Positions 5,073-5,752 of a stretch of DNA of 5,752 nt are shown in pieces (the first letter of the stretch is position 1; every line of letters begins with the position of its first letter). Source of the stretch: Caldifarciminota bacterium (lineage in GTDB: Bacteria; Hydrothermota; Hydrothermia; S141-80). The notes below the pieces were generated by a model, which did not search any database, was not told the DNA's origin, and saw only the letters and a program-made list of their open reading frames with translations. The stretch is from assembly GCA_015490255.1 (NCBI GenBank), contig WFYF01000272.1, positions 1 through 5,752 of the forward strand, read 5' to 3'. A program made the position numbers and the translations under genes.

Positions 5073-5752
5073 ATGCATGGCGCCCGGTGGTTCGGTTTCG
5101 CCCTGTGGAGTGTGTGGTCGGTTTCGTGTGCCTATCCCATGCTTTCTTCTCCCCCTTCCCCCCGGGGCGGAGAAGGGCTTGAAGTGGGTGTGATGGGCGC
5201 AGCCACACCGGTGACCCGGGTTGAATATGCCTCCTGTGCAGGCACAGAGCGGACAACGTGGCGGGAGCGCTATCAGTGGGGCCAGGGAGAGGGAGTTTTC
5301 CGGTGGACCACCACCGCCGGCAGCACGCGTGTGGTTTTTCATCTCGGATACGGCTGGGTGGGTATGTGGCGAGAGCTGGATGGTCCTTACCGGATGGCGT
5401 TCTGGGAGAACGCGTGGTATGCTTCTCCAGAGGTTTCTTTCGTGTTTCCCCGGTACCGGTTTCTCCTGGGTGTGGGGGCCCGGCCAGTTCTGTGGAAATC
5501 TTCTTTGCCTTCAGGTGCTCCTTTTTCGGGACTGACATCCACGTCTTTCCCCTATCCGGTGTTTTACGCAGTTCCCTATATGGAGGTGGGGGAGAACCTG
5601 GATCTTGTACTTTCTGTGTTTTCTCCCGGCATGGCGCTGGTGTGGCGGAAAGGGGGTCTTGAGATTTCGGGATTCTGGAGTGTGGGCGCCTATCCGGCTG
5701 TGGTGCTGGCGACCTGGCCTCTCGCTCTTTTCTTTCCCAACGATGCAGTGGA
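5073..5752 (+). CDS. Predicted exported, aromatic-rich beta-barrel-like protein, 3'-partial
   Basis: From ATG 5073 the frame runs 226 codons without a stop and leaves the window, so the gene is cut at its 3' end. The first 20 residues form a plausible signal peptide: a short basic start (MHGAR), the hydrophobic core WFGFALWSVWSV, and a likely signal peptidase I site SCA/YP after residue 20. C19 lacks a proper lipobox. The mature part is rich in W, F, Y and G with alternating strand-like segments, for example TRVVFHLGYGWVGMW, PEVSFVFPRYRFLLGVG and LVLSVFSPGMALVW. This resembles outer-membrane beta-barrels, but I recognise no family. No Shine-Dalgarno precedes the ATG, and the promoter places the transcript start at the ATG. 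Later in-frame ATGs (5139, 5193) would remove the signal peptide. The frame is also open upstream to an ATG at 4911, but that stretch looks non-coding. Confidence 0.72.
   Translation, partial: MHGARWFGFALWSVWSVSCAYPMLSSPPSPRGGEGLEVGVMGAATPVTRVEYASCAGTERTTWRERYQWGQGEGVFRWTTTAGSTRVVFHLGYGWVGMWRELDGPYRMAFWENAWYASPEVSFVFPRYRFLLGVGARPVLWKSSLPSGAPFSGLTSTSFPYPVFYAVPYMEVGENLDLVLSVFSPGMALVWRKGGLEISGFWSVGAYPAVVLATWPLALFFPNDAV

Noticed and set aside
4658..5074. 138-codon open frame on the minus strand over the box region
   Set aside because: It has no ribosome binding site, its codon use (AGA, ATA, A/T-ending codons) is unlike the real genes, and it crosses the terminator and hairpins. The repeated V-E and G-G dipeptides simply reflect GGTGGAA boxes read in frame.

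Overview
The window is GC-rich, compact bacterial DNA. The source looks like an uncultured bacterium of the Bacteroidota/Chlorobi/WOR-3-like assemblage, possibly anaerobic or thermophilic. Two things suggest this: a ferredoxin-linked 2-oxoacid oxidoreductase operon, and a secreted protein ending in a FlgD-like/type-IX-like C-terminal sorting domain. This placement is inference; the window holds no phylogenetic marker beyond one tRNA.

Region 1 (1-2641) is the 3' part of a pyruvate/2-oxoacid:ferredoxin oxidoreductase operon. It starts inside a gene that joins the end of a GltD-like FAD/NAD(P)H oxidoreductase to a two-cluster ferredoxin (delta) domain. The alpha subunit (porA) and the thiamine-diphosphate-binding beta subunit (porB) follow. 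All three genes are linked by 4-base ATGA stop/start overlaps, each with a good Shine-Dalgarno sequence. Together they decarboxylate a 2-oxoacid to acyl-CoA, pass electrons through the beta cluster to the delta clusters, and probably on to NAD(P) through the fused flavoprotein. A gamma subunit is not in view and should lie upstream.

Region 2 (2642-4440) is one monocistronic unit. A near-consensus sigma70-type promoter (TTGACA, 17-bp spacer, TACAAT) carries a dyad over its start site. It drives a 541-residue predicted secreted, beta-rich protein with one Asp-box and a C-terminal sorting domain, followed by a textbook intrinsic terminator.

Region 3 (4441-5072) holds a tRNA-Arg(CCT) gene with its own -10 box, then a non-coding stretch of about 480 bases. 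This stretch carries eight exact copies of the 7-mer TTCCACC in both orientations, several arranged as hairpins, some followed by T-runs and some mutually exclusive. It is the least explained part of the window.

Region 4 (5037-5752) has a second promoter (TTGACA, 18 bp, TATCTT). Its expected start site falls on the ATG of a reading frame that stays open to the window edge. That frame encodes a signal peptide and an aromatic-rich, beta-barrel-like protein. The gene lacks a Shine-Dalgarno sequence and is probably translated from a leaderless message.
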